DNA from: Saprospiraceae bacterium
GTDB lineage: Bacteria; Bacteroidota; Bacteroidia; Chitinophagales; Saprospiraceae
Assembly (NCBI GenBank): GCA_029212405.1
Contig: JARGNR010000031.1
Coordinates: 1 to 64,000 of the forward strand
Length of the DNA stretch: 64,000 bases
Reading direction: 5' to 3'
Part shown: positions 37,676-47,592 of the stretch, piece after piece
Layout of the letters: every line of letters starts with the position of its first letter
How positions within the stretch are numbered: position 1 is the stretch's first letter
Translations under genes and position numbers: made by a program
Notes under the pieces: generated by a model
The model's input: only the letters and a program-made list of their open reading frames with translations
The model's database searches: none
What the model was told of the DNA's origin: nothing

Positions 37676-38809
37676 TTAATTAGGATCTTGGTACCCAATT
37701 GATGTAGCATTCAAACCAGCAGGGAATTGATTGCTGATTATAGTGAAATCATTATTTGTTGGGTCTTGAAACTCTATGTCGCCCACAAGGTTATTTGTGC
37801 CCTCTGGCAATGATTCGTCACTCAAACAATCACCTAATATTGCAATAGATCTAGGATTTACAGAAGCGGGTAGATCACTATTTACAACAACAGAACGAAA
37901 CATTTCTGCTTTACTAACTCGTGTACTATCTGCATCTGTATAGATATCCAGACTTATTTCATTATTGAAGAAAGTGGCATTTTCTATTCTTGCAAAGGAG
38001 GATTCCTTAACATTGACGGCTACCCTACAACCGACAAATAAGTTATTGATTACAAATAGAGAATCACTGCTGCCAAATTTCTCACTGCCTAGTTCTAGCG
38101 CTTTATCTTTTACATTAAAGAAGGTATTATCCTTAATAAGAGTATTAAAACAGTGGTTTTGATCAACAGCATCGTCATTCATCCCTTCAAAATGATTGCC
38201 AAGAATTTGGCCATTATTGCAATGGATATATTCAATCGCATCCGGCACTTTCTTAAAAGTACAGTTTTGTACAAGAGGGCTTTGGACATTATGTAATAAG
38301 AATCCTTCCCCTTGATTGTTCCAATCTACAAAACAATCCTCGATTAATATTTTACCATACCAAAAACGAGCTGCTGCATCATCCCATTTCAATTGTTTTG
38401 TATTTCTGAATGTAACATATTGAAAGTGATTATCTGTAGAGTAGGAAGTGACTAATCCATCAATTATTTCTGTATGTCTTAGTTTAAATATTTTACATCC
38501 ACTTTTAGCAGAAATGATTCTGTGATCCTCAATAGGATCTTCAGCAATTAATACAATTGGATTGTCTTCAGTGCCTTCAATTGTAAGGTTTCCATGGGCA
38601 ATAAAAATAGCACCGGGAGAAAATGTAATTTCTGAGCCAGGCATAATGACCAATTCTTTTCCCTCACGAATTTCAAATGTGTCTTGAATTCTAACAATTC
38701 CCTCAAGTATGATTATATCATTCTCCGATGGTTCATCAGAATCTGAACAAGCGTAAAATCCTAAACAGAAAAGAGCAATCAGAATGGTAAATAGCTTAGA
38801 AATGTGCAT
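37676..38809 (-). CDS. Lipoprotein with right-handed parallel beta-helix
   Basis: 377 residues with a lipoprotein signal (CLGFYACSDSD, Cys near residue 21). The mature part contains the coil repeats of a pectate-lyase-like parallel beta-helix (IIILEGIVRIQDTFEI, LVIMPGSEITFSPGAIFIAHGNLTIEG, then FKKVPDAIEYIHCNNGQILGNHFEGM, LIKDNTFFNVKDKALELG). These folds often bind or cleave polysaccharides, but no catalytic set can be named here. It lies between the maltose operon and the amylase gene, which hints at glucan use. Surface exposure is inferred from the lipobox. Confidence 0.78.
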   Translation of the reverse strand: MHISKLFTILIALFCLGFYACSDSDEPSENDIIILEGIVRIQDTFEIREGKELVIMPGSEITFSPGAIFIAHGNLTIEGTEDNPIVLIAEDPIEDHRIISAKSGCKIFKLRHTEIIDGLVTSYSTDNHFQYVTFRNTKQLKWDDAAARFWYGKILIEDCFVDWNNQGEGFLLHNVQSPLVQNCTFKKVPDAIEYIHCNNGQILGNHFEGMNDDAVDQNHCFNTLIKDNTFFNVKDKALELGSEKFGSSDSLFVINNLFVGCRVAVNVKESSFARIENATFFNNEISLDIYTDADSTRVSKAEMFRSVVVNSDLPASVNPRSIAILGDCLSDESLPEGTNNLVGDIEFQDPTNNDFTIISNQFPAGLNATSIGYQDPN

Positions 38810-38957
38810 ATAGATTTTATTTGGAATATGAATATAACGAAATTTGTGAATTGAGTGTGCGCTACTTTTATATACTTTATTACTAGTTGTCTGCTTGAAT
38901 TCAAAACAGCAACAAAAATGTAATCATTCATTTTAGTCTGACCTTATTTTTCTAAGA

Positions 38958-40343
38958 TCAATGTCCAGACATAGGTTGAGTTGAAGGAGCATACACATCA
39001 TCTTTATCTTCTACCCATTTCACAGATATCGCTCCGATGATCATGAAAATACCTGCAGTCACTAACGCAAATATAGCTTGGTCACCATAGATGTTTTTCA
39101 CCATTGGCCCTCCAATAATTCCATTTGTAATTTGAGGTACCGTAATGAATAGATTAAAAAGACCCATGTAAATTCCCATCTTTTTAGCTGGAATAGAGCC
39201 AGCTAGAATAGCATAGGGCATGGCTAAAATACTAGCCCATGCAATACCAACACCGATCATTGATAAAATGAGCATATTAGGAGATGACATGAAGTAAATG
39301 GAAATTAAACCGATTCCACCAGCAATCAAAGAAAGAGAATACGTAGATTTTCTACCTATTTTCTTAGCAATGGTTGGTAAGAAAAAAGCGTAAATAGCAG
39401 ATACTCCATTATATATACCAAATAAGACTCCAACCCAGTCTCCTGCCTTATTGTATAATTCAGAGGATGAGTCAGTTGAAGGAAGATCATAAATGTGCTG
39501 GGCAATGGCAGGAGTGAAAAATACCCACATTCCAAATAATGCAAACCATGAGCAGAATTGTACTACGCCCAATTGTTTCATTGTAGTTGGCATTTTCTTG
39601 AAATCCTCTACCAAAGCTTCAATAAATGGTCTTTTTTTCATTGTTTCAACAACCTCATCTCCTGCATCTTCATTTTCATCTTGAAATTGAGCCATTTCTT
39701 CTGGAGAATATTCTGGCGTTTTGAATACAGTAACTAAAATGGCCAAAATGAGTACAGTTGCACCTATAATAAAAGAATAAATTACAGTATCTGGAACATG
39801 ACCTTCGTCGGCTTTAACAGATACTCCAAAAAAGTTGGTCAACACATAGGGGAGGATAGAACCCATTACTGCACCAATGCCAATTAATACAGTTTGTATA
39901 CTAAAACCTAAGGTTCTTTGATCTACGGGAAGTTTATCAGCGACTAGTGCTCTAAATGGTTCCATGGCCACATTAAAACTTGCATCCATGATCATAAGCA
40001 TTCCTGCTCCTACAAATAGTGCAGGCATTAGTGCTGTAAACATCGCTGCATTCGGCATAAGGCACATTCCGATTGAAGCGACTAAGGCTCCTGCCAGGAA
40101 ATATGGTTTTCTTCTTCCCAATCGAGTCCAAGTGTTATCACTGTAATGACCGATAATTGGTTGCACAATCATACCTGTTAATGGAGCGACCAGCCAAAAC
40201 CAAGATAATTGATGTACATCTGCACCAAGGTTTTGTAGTATTCTACTGGCATTTGCATTTTGTAGAGCAAATCCAAACTGGATACCTAAAAAACCGAAAC
40301 TCATGTTCCAGATGTCCCAAAATGATAACTTTGGCTTTTTCAT
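38958..40343 (-). CDS. MFS sugar transporter (maltose-type)
   Basis: 461-residue inner-membrane protein with 12 predicted membrane helices. The N-terminal block SFWDIWNMSFGFLGIQFGFALQNANASRILQNLG and the loop GHYSDNTWTRLGRRKPYFLAGA are characteristic of the SLC45/GPH-like maltose and sucrose MFS carriers found in Bacteroidota maltose clusters. It should bring maltose or maltodextrin into the cytoplasm by proton symport. It is the last gene of the cluster pgmB - GH65 - GH13 - MFS, with small gaps (26, 16 and 42 bases between neighbours). Substrate is inferred from context. Confidence 0.86.
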   Translation of the reverse strand: MKKPKLSFWDIWNMSFGFLGIQFGFALQNANASRILQNLGADVHQLSWFWLVAPLTGMIVQPIIGHYSDNTWTRLGRRKPYFLAGALVASIGMCLMPNAAMFTALMPALFVGAGMLMIMDASFNVAMEPFRALVADKLPVDQRTLGFSIQTVLIGIGAVMGSILPYVLTNFFGVSVKADEGHVPDTVIYSFIIGATVLILAILVTVFKTPEYSPEEMAQFQDENEDAGDEVVETMKKRPFIEALVEDFKKMPTTMKQLGVVQFCSWFALFGMWVFFTPAIAQHIYDLPSTDSSSELYNKAGDWVGVLFGIYNGVSAIYAFFLPTIAKKIGRKSTYSLSLIAGGIGLISIYFMSSPNMLILSMIGVGIAWASILAMPYAILAGSIPAKKMGIYMGLFNLFITVPQITNGIIGGPMVKNIYGDQAIFALVTAGIFMIIGAISVKWVEDKDDVYAPSTQPMSGH

Positions 40344-40369
40344 ATTTATCTTTGTTTTAATTCCAATGT

Positions 40370-41776
40370 TTACCTATTACTTGCTACCCAATATTCCCAA
40401 GGGTCAAAACTTTTTATTGTGCCGGGACCCATTTCAACTTGTCTGCCATTAAATATGTTGGTTAGACCCGTGACAGCTTTTGACAAGCGGATTTGTTGTT
40501 TTTCATTACTTAAGTTAACCATTACAGCTATCTTGTCACCATCTTTTTCTTTCATAAATGCATAGATGTGATCAGAATCACCAACTTTTATTATTGGTGA
40601 ACTGAATGAACCATTGCCCAATGCCTTATTTCTACTCTTTAAAGAAAGTAAAGTCTTAAAGAATTTTTGCTTTTCATATTTTTTAAATCCGATATCATCC
40701 TTCTCAAAGAACTCAAGTCTCTTTTTCAGTGGCTCTTCTTGCCCTCCATAGATTAGCGGTATTCCATCAAAGGTTGCAGCAAGGACGGCAAATGCATCAG
40801 CTCCATCTCCCATTCTTTCCTCGATGGTTCCTGCCCATGAATTTTCATCATGATTGGAAATGAAATTCATATACATACCTTGACCGATTGCTCCTTTTTT
40901 CTCAAGAAGAAGTGAATCTATTGCACTAGCAGTTCGATTTCCTTTGGCAATGTCATTTAATAAGTGATGCATTCCCCAGCCGTAGATTGCATGGAAATAC
41001 CCTTCATTTAAGTGATCGGTTGTTTCGGACTCTGCGAGCATGAAAATTGAGTCATTGGCAGCATATAATTGATCCGTGGCTTGTTTCCAAAAATCATTAG
41101 GAACATTGTGCGCAACATCCATTCTGAATCCATCAATCGCATAATTATTGATCCAAAATAACATGTCATTAATCATTTCCTTTCTCATTTCCTGATTGTC
41201 AAAATTGAGATCGGCCACATCGGTCCAGCCCCATGATTCCCCTGTTGAAGGATCAATGGGGTCAACTACATTACCATTTTCATCTTGTGTGTAAAATTCA
41301 GGATTGCTCTTCAACCATATGTGATCCCAACCGGTATGATTAGGAACCCAGTCTAGAATGACTTTTATACCCAATTGGTGTGCTTGATCTATAACATTTT
41401 GAAATTCTTCAATTGTACCAAATTCGGGGTTGGTTTTTTTGAAATCTGTAACGGCATAGTAACTTCCTAAACTTCCTTTTTTCTTAGTTTCGCTAATGGG
41501 GAAAATAGGCATAAACCAAAGAATTTTTACACCCATCGCCCTTAGCCTAGGAAGATGTTTTGAGAATGCTACAAAAGTACCTTCAGGAGTATATTGTCTG
41601 ATGTTGACTTCGTAGATGTTTGCCTGACTTGCCCAATGTGGAAGAGCTCTAGCTTTGGCCGTATCGATTTGTACTGATACAGTGGGTTCTGAAGTGTCGG
41701 AATTGGTATTCTTATCCGTTTTACACCCTGTTCCCAAGATGATGAATATGGCGAATAAGGTATAAACGATTTTCAT
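40370..41776 (-). CDS. GH13 alpha-amylase-family lipoprotein
   Basis: 468 residues with a lipoprotein signal (IILGTGCKTDK, Cys at about residue 18). The catalytic barrel follows directly: VILDWVPNHTGWDHIW, nucleophile D220 in GFRMDVAHN, acid/base E249 in MLAESET, and D310 in SNHDENSW, with a short C-terminal beta domain. Membrane anchoring places it in the periplasm or at the surface, where it would cut maltodextrins before uptake. It lies between the phosphorylase and transporter genes of the maltose operon. Exact specificity (alpha-amylase, neopullulanase) cannot be told. Confidence 0.9.
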   Translation of the reverse strand: MKIVYTLFAIFIILGTGCKTDKNTNSDTSEPTVSVQIDTAKARALPHWASQANIYEVNIRQYTPEGTFVAFSKHLPRLRAMGVKILWFMPIFPISETKKKGSLGSYYAVTDFKKTNPEFGTIEEFQNVIDQAHQLGIKVILDWVPNHTGWDHIWLKSNPEFYTQDENGNVVDPIDPSTGESWGWTDVADLNFDNQEMRKEMINDMLFWINNYAIDGFRMDVAHNVPNDFWKQATDQLYAANDSIFMLAESETTDHLNEGYFHAIYGWGMHHLLNDIAKGNRTASAIDSLLLEKKGAIGQGMYMNFISNHDENSWAGTIEERMGDGADAFAVLAATFDGIPLIYGGQEEPLKKRLEFFEKDDIGFKKYEKQKFFKTLLSLKSRNKALGNGSFSSPIIKVGDSDHIYAFMKEKDGDKIAVMVNLSNEKQQIRLSKAVTGLTNIFNGRQVEMGPGTIKSFDPWEYWVASNR

Positions 41777-41792
41777 GTATTATGTTTTGATT

Positions 41793-44111
41793 TTAATTTA
41801 ATGTGGATATGGTAGCAAGACTTTTCGTTGTTATCAATTGACCATTAAGATACAATTCAGAAGCAGGACCTTCTAAGTTTAGGATTTCGGTTTTATCTTG
41901 TCCAATAATTACTTCAAATAGATTTGCTCTAAATTTAATTTTAAATCTTAACTCTTCCCATTTTTTAGGGATGGAAGTAGTAAATGATAATTTGTTCTCC
42001 TGGACTCGCTGCCCACCAAACCCTTTTACTATAGACAGCCAGGTACCAGCCATACTGGTGATATGGCAGCCGTCTTCTGTATCGTTGTTATAGTCATCTA
42101 AATCCAATCTAGACGTACGCAAATACATTTCATATGCCTTGTCATGGAGTTCAAGTTTACTGGCTAAAATTCCGTGGACACATGGACTTAGAGAAGATTC
42201 ATGAACTGTTCTTGGCTCATAAAATCTGAAATTATTCATATGTTCTTCAAGACTGAAATCCTCTTCGAAGAAATACATTCCTTGTAAGACATCGGCTTGT
42301 TTGATAAAACACGATCTGAGAATACGATCCCACGACCATTTTTGATTGATCGGTCGATGTTTTTTGTCCAATTGATCGACAGTGATTTGTTCCTTGTCCA
42401 AGTAATTGTCCTGTTGTAGGAAAATACCTAAATCTTCATCCTCTGGATAATACATGTTTGCAACAATATCTTTCCACTTAGACAACTCACCTTCTACAAA
42501 ATCTATTTTTTTAATGATTTCAATGTACCTAGAAGGGTTGGTTTCTTTTACGTATACCAAACTCTCGTCTGCGTATTTAAGGCACCAACATGCGATATAA
42601 TTTGTATACCAATTGTTATTGACATTATTTTCATATTCGTTAGGTCCTGTCACCCCTAACATAACATATTTCTCTCTTTTGCTCGACCAATTTACGCGTT
42701 GAGCCCAAAATCTTGCAATGGCTACCAATACTTCAATGCCATATTCTTCTAGATAACTATGGTCTCCTGTGTATCGGATATAATCAAAAATGGCATATGC
42801 AATGGCACCATTTCTGTGGATTTCTTCAAATGTAATCTCCCATTCGTTGTGGCACTCCTCTCCGGTCATGGTCACCATAGGGTATAAAGCTGCACCACAT
42901 GTAAAACCCAATTTTTCTGCATTTTCAATGGCCTTATCCAGCTGTTTATACCTATAAATTAATAAATTTTTACCGACTTCCGTATTGGTAGTGCTGAGAT
43001 AGAATGGAAGGCAGTAGGCTTCCGTATCCCAATATGTACTTCCTCCGTATTTCTCTCCTGTGAATCCTTTTGGTCCAATATTCAATCTGTCGTCTTGACC
43101 TGTGTAGGTTTGATACAATTGAAAAATATTGAATCGAATTCCTTGCTGAGCAGCAACATCACCTTTTATTTTAATGTCGCATGTCTCCCAGATATGACTC
43201 CACGCTTCTGTATGGCGATCAAGATGATGAGAAAAGGAATATTGCGCTGCGGTATTAGCAATTTGAATGGCATTGCGCTTTATATCCGAATTGGAATAAT
43301 GCATGGATGAAGTAAGGCCAGCATATTTTTCAATGGTAAGTGTATCTCCAGACGCAATGTTGAAAACGGTAGTTGCAATCGCTTTTTTGTCTTTTGTTTT
43401 ATATTCAATTGTGCTATTTATTTTTTCATCGTTTAGAAAAAAATTGTTTGTCATAGCCGCTCCTACAACAAATTCTGTTTTCTTTGTTGTGCAAGAAACA
43501 TAGCATTCATTCGAGTTGGCAATGGCTTCTTCAGACAGCCAAAATTTTTCGTCATAATTACTATCCTCATTAGCTACATCAAAATCTAAATACGGAGAAA
43601 GGGTAAGTGGGCCATCATAATTGACGGACTTAACGCTGTAAGAAATAGCGCCCAATTCGTCATTGGCCATGGAGTTGATTCGAGTACTTTCTATGATGAG
43701 CCGAGCATTATTATTAAGCGTTACTTCCATTTTTCGATAGAGATATCCCTTTTGCATGTCCAGTTCTCTATAAAAACTATGAATTGTCTTTGCTTTTGCG
43801 AGGTCTAATTGCTCGTTCCCTACTTTGACATCAATTCCGATCCAATTAACGGAGTTCAATACTTTAGCAAAATACTCTGGATATCCATTTTTCCACCAAC
43901 CTACTCTTGTTTTGTCTGGGTAATAGACACCAGCGATATAACTGCCTTGTAATGAAGGACCAGAAAAAGACTCTTCGTAATTCGCCCTTTGTCCCATTTT
44001 ACCGTTGCCTAAAGACATCAAACTTTCTGTTATTTGATTGTAATCAGAATTGTAAGACTCTTCAATTATTTTCCACTTATGTTCTACAATATAATCTTTC
44101 AAAATGTACAA
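41793..44111 (-). CDS. Glycoside hydrolase family 65 (maltose phosphorylase type)
   Basis: 772-residue cytoplasmic enzyme that would split maltose with phosphate into glucose and beta-glucose 1-phosphate. The family features are present: an N-terminal beta-sandwich (about 1-260), a linker, and an (alpha/alpha)6 barrel with GPKGFTGEKYGGSTYWDTEAYCLPFY for substrate/phosphate binding, and the general acid E492 in TGPNEYENNVNNN, then QKWSWDRILRS and EPRTVHESSLSPCVHGILA. Length is close to bacterial maltose phosphorylase (about 750-770). Neighbouring pgmB makes the phosphorylase role likelier than kojibiose or trehalose phosphorylase, though these close relatives also pair with pgmB. Confidence 0.92.
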   Translation of the reverse strand: MYILKDYIVEHKWKIIEESYNSDYNQITESLMSLGNGKMGQRANYEESFSGPSLQGSYIAGVYYPDKTRVGWWKNGYPEYFAKVLNSVNWIGIDVKVGNEQLDLAKAKTIHSFYRELDMQKGYLYRKMEVTLNNNARLIIESTRINSMANDELGAISYSVKSVNYDGPLTLSPYLDFDVANEDSNYDEKFWLSEEAIANSNECYVSCTTKKTEFVVGAAMTNNFFLNDEKINSTIEYKTKDKKAIATTVFNIASGDTLTIEKYAGLTSSMHYSNSDIKRNAIQIANTAAQYSFSHHLDRHTEAWSHIWETCDIKIKGDVAAQQGIRFNIFQLYQTYTGQDDRLNIGPKGFTGEKYGGSTYWDTEAYCLPFYLSTTNTEVGKNLLIYRYKQLDKAIENAEKLGFTCGAALYPMVTMTGEECHNEWEITFEEIHRNGAIAYAIFDYIRYTGDHSYLEEYGIEVLVAIARFWAQRVNWSSKREKYVMLGVTGPNEYENNVNNNWYTNYIACWCLKYADESLVYVKETNPSRYIEIIKKIDFVEGELSKWKDIVANMYYPEDEDLGIFLQQDNYLDKEQITVDQLDKKHRPINQKWSWDRILRSCFIKQADVLQGMYFFEEDFSLEEHMNNFRFYEPRTVHESSLSPCVHGILASKLELHDKAYEMYLRTSRLDLDDYNNDTEDGCHITSMAGTWLSIVKGFGGQRVQENKLSFTTSIPKKWEELRFKIKFRANLFEVIIGQDKTEILNLEGPASELYLNGQLITTKSLATISTLN

Positions 44112-44153
44112 TTTAAAGTCAAAATTAGATTTGACAGTTTTGGGTTATTCAAT

Positions 44154-44810
44154 TTAATGTTGTGCAATTAGACTGTTCAGTTTTTCGATGGTTATCCCTT
44201 CCAAGGAAGGAATCACAATGTCTGCTTCATGGAGGATTTTCTGGTCGCCCACGCCTATTGATACAAATCCTCCATTATTAGCGGCTTTGATACCATTAAT
44301 ACTATCTTCAAATACAATGCACTCTTCTGGTTTGAGCTTTAAGGCTTCTGCCCCCATTAAAAATACTTGGGGATGAGGTTTGGATTCAGTAGTTTTGGTA
44401 CCATCGATTACAGCGTCAAAATAGTCTATTAATTTTGTTGCTTTGAGTATTCTCATCGAATTTTTAGAGGCGCTTCCCAAACTAACTTTTAGTCCTTTGT
44501 TTTTGATTTCTTTGATCAATTCTTCAGAACCAGGGAGAAGTTCAGATTTATCCATATTACTGATGGATTCGACATACCAAGTATTCTTTTGCTCTGCCAT
44601 TTCCGCCATTTTTTGAGCAGAGAATTGCAAATTTCCAATACCTAGAATATACTCCAATGATTCAACCCTTGACACTCCTTTCAGGTTCTCGTTTTGTTCT
44701 TCCGTAATATCAAAATCTAAAGTGTTGGCAAGTCTTCTCCAGGCGTTGTAGTGGTATTTTGCTGTATCTACAATGACTCCGTCAAGATCAAAAATATAGC
44801 CTTTTATCAT
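44154..44810 (-). CDS. pgmB: Beta-phosphoglucomutase
   Basis: 218-residue HAD-superfamily enzyme converting beta-glucose 1-phosphate to glucose 6-phosphate. The catalytic pair is D8 and D10 in FDLDGVIVDT; the cap domain follows (residues 15-90), then LGSASKNS (motif II), K near KPHPQVF (motif III) and VFEDSINGIKAA (motif IV). It is the first gene of the maltose operon, where it handles the sugar phosphate made by the GH65 enzyme. The 42-base gap to the GH65 gene supports co-transcription. Confidence 0.94.
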   Translation of the reverse strand: MIKGYIFDLDGVIVDTAKYHYNAWRRLANTLDFDITEEQNENLKGVSRVESLEYILGIGNLQFSAQKMAEMAEQKNTWYVESISNMDKSELLPGSEELIKEIKNKGLKVSLGSASKNSMRILKATKLIDYFDAVIDGTKTTESKPHPQVFLMGAEALKLKPEECIVFEDSINGIKAANNGGFVSIGVGDQKILHEADIVIPSLEGITIEKLNSLIAQH

Positions 44811-44898
44811 CGAATCGTTTACTTTTAGTAGTTAATATGCACTTGTGCCTGCAATAATAATAAATACTTAGTGTAATTTAGACACCTTACTGTGTCAA

Positions 44899-46503
44899 TT
44901 ATGAAAAAGATGACAGAAACAGGCGGTGAGGGTATTCCGATGAGATATAATTTTTTAAGGAAGTCACCATTTTATGAGCTCTGATCTGTGTGAGATGATA
45001 GAATATTTCTTCAATGAATCTTGTGGCGATACTACCAGCATGATTGTCCAAGTATTTCTTCGTGGCTCTATGATAAATTCGTTCCAGATCGATGTAGTTG
45101 GTTTTGTAGAGGTTAAAATCGTATTTCATGATATGCCTTAAATCACACTCTTCTTCTAAAAGTGAAATTAGATCTGCTGTCATGGATTCTTTTTCATAAA
45201 ATCGAGCTTTAAAAACAGAAGAAGGCTTGGTACGCTCAATTTCTGCTAAAATCATGGATTTTATTGGTTCCCATGATTTTTCATTTGTCTGTTCTTTTAG
45301 CATCCGATAATACCGAACATCATCATTGGAAACATATAATTCAGTGCATAAATGGTGAAACTTGGATGTGAGTCCCAGCTTTTTATATGTTATGGCCAAT
45401 GTAAACTCCAACTTTTTGTTTTTGGGTTTTGTTTCACGATAGTTTTCCATGAATTCAATCGCTGTATCGCTTCGATCCATATCTACCAAAAATTGTAATG
45501 CTGAGATAATCACATCATTGGTAGATTGAATGTATTCATAATACCCATTTTGTATTTGTAAGGCTGTAATTACAGTTTTATTAATCTGTTTGATTTTTGC
45601 ATTTGGGGTTGTTTGCAATACTTCATTAAGTGTCCGAATCACTTCATTGCGTTCGTGTGCCTCGGCAATGTGGTAGATATTGACCACTTGAGGTAAATGA
45701 TTGTAATATGATTTCTGGAATAAGTTGATAATGAACAGGTCTAATTTGCTCAATAATTCAGGGGCCAATTGATTTTGATATAAGAGATCAATTTGTGCAT
45801 GAAACTTTTTTATCAATAGAATAATGTCATCAGTCCTTCTATTATAGTTGGAATAGAGATAGTGAATTTTTGGCAGACAAGATTCAAGAATAAAAAAGCC
45901 TTCTTCTAATTGATTGAGAGATAGAGCATCTTCTAACTGAGATAGAAATTCATGAATGACTTTAAGTCCAATTCGGAGATCGGCAGAATTGGATACTTTT
46001 TGTTCCGTAGTAATAGGTTTGATTAATGTACTTAATATGGATTCATACTTCTTGCTATTATCAGTCAGGTCAATTTTTCTTGCGAAAGAGGCCTTTAAAA
46101 GAATACCAAACATTCTATCAGATTGGGCATATGTTCTGACAAATTTTATCAAGTCTTCTGTTTCTACGTGATCAAGGATGGTTTTGAGGTTAAACGATTT
46201 TTTTTGAATGGACTTCTCCTTTCTTTTTTTTACCCTCAGTGCTTCCTCTTTTCTTAAGTGTAAGAGAGCAGTAGCTATATGTTCACATGATTTTTCAATG
46301 GTAAAGGTTGGACACTCGCAGGTGCTCTTTTGTTTTTTTGTGTTGGGGTTCTGAATTTCAACTTCCAGGATCCCATTATCCTTGATCATAACGCTCCATA
46401 GACTTTTTTCTACTTCTACCACTTCAAGTACAGCATTCGCATCAAAGAGAGCCTCTCCTTTAATGTAATGTTTTTCTAATATGGTACGTTCGAGAAATGA
46501 CAT
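44899..46503 (-). CDS. SWIM zinc-finger protein
   Basis: About 534 residues from 46503 (MSFLERTILEKHYIKGE); the ATG at 46524 is in frame but less likely. Near residue 60-80 it has a SWIM zinc-binding motif C-x-C...C-x-H (CECPTFTIEKSCEHIATALLHL), followed by a basic stretch KVKKRKEKSIQKK and a long, helical, TPR-like C-terminal region (about 120-530). SWIM proteins in bacteria usually pair with SNF2-type helicases, sometimes fused; here no helicase gene is adjacent. The motif suggests DNA or protein binding; function unknown. Divergent from the GT2 gene. Confidence 0.8.
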   Translation of the reverse strand: MSFLERTILEKHYIKGEALFDANAVLEVVEVEKSLWSVMIKDNGILEVEIQNPNTKKQKSTCECPTFTIEKSCEHIATALLHLRKEEALRVKKRKEKSIQKKSFNLKTILDHVETEDLIKFVRTYAQSDRMFGILLKASFARKIDLTDNSKKYESILSTLIKPITTEQKVSNSADLRIGLKVIHEFLSQLEDALSLNQLEEGFFILESCLPKIHYLYSNYNRRTDDIILLIKKFHAQIDLLYQNQLAPELLSKLDLFIINLFQKSYYNHLPQVVNIYHIAEAHERNEVIRTLNEVLQTTPNAKIKQINKTVITALQIQNGYYEYIQSTNDVIISALQFLVDMDRSDTAIEFMENYRETKPKNKKLEFTLAITYKKLGLTSKFHHLCTELYVSNDDVRYYRMLKEQTNEKSWEPIKSMILAEIERTKPSSVFKARFYEKESMTADLISLLEEECDLRHIMKYDFNLYKTNYIDLERIYHRATKKYLDNHAGSIATRFIEEIFYHLTQIRAHKMVTSLKNYISSEYPHRLFLSSFS

Positions 46504-46656
46504 TAATCTATATATTATAATCAAGCAAACTTAAAAGTAGGGTATTCAAACTAAATAATGTGGTTGACTATCAAAATATATGGGTTTAGACCCATAAAAA
46601 GGTGATTTGTATTTTTTTAAAGTTGTGGTATAAAATTTCAAATCATTGTATTCACG

Positions 46657-46664
46657 TATATTTG
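46657..46664 (+). promoter_or_regulatory. -7 element TATATTTG before the GT2 gene
   Basis: TATATTTG matches TAnnTTTG and ends 14 bases before the start codon, so the message would have a 5' leader of about ten bases or less. No TTG at the standard -33 distance. Confidence 0.55.
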
Positions 46665-46678
46665 CTTAAAATTTATCC

Positions 46679-47569
46679 ATGTTATCTATTTTGATTCCTG
46701 TCTATAATCAAAATGTTGTTCAATTAGTTAATGACATAAAGGACCAATGTGAATCCCTCGACATTCAATATCAGATCATGGTTTTTGATGATTTGAGTAA
46801 TGAAAATATCCGTCAACAAAATAAGTCCTTGGGTCATGAATTTGGAGTGAATTATTTGGAGTTGTCAGAAAACTTGGGTCGTGCCAAAATTCGTAACAGA
46901 CTTGCACGAATGGCTAGGTTCAAGCACCTATTATTTTTGGATGGAGATTCTGGTATTGTTAGAAAGAATTTTGTGCAATCCTACATTGATCAAATCGAAC
47001 ATGCTGAAATTGTATATGGGGGTAGGGTATATCAATCTCAAAAGCCTATTGATTCTGAACTGGTTTTGCATTGGAAATATGGTCGAACACGTGAAGCATT
47101 ACCCCTGAAAAAACGTTTATTGGACCCCTATTTAAACTTTCAATCCAACAATTTTATGATCACCGCTTGGTTGTTTAGTAAGTTGAAATTTGATGAAAGT
47201 GTAGAAGGGTATGGGTATGAAGATTTGCTTTTTGCACAAAAGATCAAACATATGGGAGGAGGTATTTTACATATTGATAACCCTGTTGAACATCAGGGAT
47301 TAGAAGAGGCCACTCAATTTATAAAAAAAACCAAAAATGCAGTAAAAAACCTTGTTAAGTTAAATCAAGCAGGTAAATTAGAAGATGTGCGATTGACAAA
47401 GTTTTATAAAAAGGTAAGTCGTCAAGGAATGAAAAATATTCTTGTATCCTATTTTAAATCAAATGAAGCTAAAATTTTAAAAGGGCTTTCTTCGAAAAAG
47501 CCGAGTATTTGGAAATTTAATTTAATGAAATTAGCTGAATACGATACAGAGATGAACCGTAAGAAATAG
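46679..47569 (+). CDS. Family 2 glycosyltransferase
   Basis: 296-residue cytoplasmic or membrane-associated GT-A enzyme. It opens with the nucleotide-sugar block LSILIPVYNQN, then FDDLSNENI, ENLGRAKIRNRLA and the metal-binding LLFLDGDSGI (DxD type, about residue 95). The later block VEGYGYEDLLFAQKIKHMGGGILHIDNPVEHQG corresponds to the acceptor/catalytic region with the ED base of GT2. The sugar and acceptor cannot be told; polysaccharide or lipid glycosylation is usual. Stand-alone gene ending at a strong terminator. Confidence 0.88.
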   Translation: MLSILIPVYNQNVVQLVNDIKDQCESLDIQYQIMVFDDLSNENIRQQNKSLGHEFGVNYLELSENLGRAKIRNRLARMARFKHLLFLDGDSGIVRKNFVQSYIDQIEHAEIVYGGRVYQSQKPIDSELVLHWKYGRTREALPLKKRLLDPYLNFQSNNFMITAWLFSKLKFDESVEGYGYEDLLFAQKIKHMGGGILHIDNPVEHQGLEEATQFIKKTKNAVKNLVKLNQAGKLEDVRLTKFYKKVSRQGMKNILVSYFKSNEAKILKGLSSKKPSIWKFNLMKLAEYDTEMNRKK

Positions 47570-47592
47570 AAGCTTTTCTAAGAGGGAAAACT

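Noticed and set aside
34313-44810. A polysaccharide utilisation locus of the SusC/SusD type
   Set aside because: No SusC-like receptor or SusD-like lipoprotein is present among these genes.
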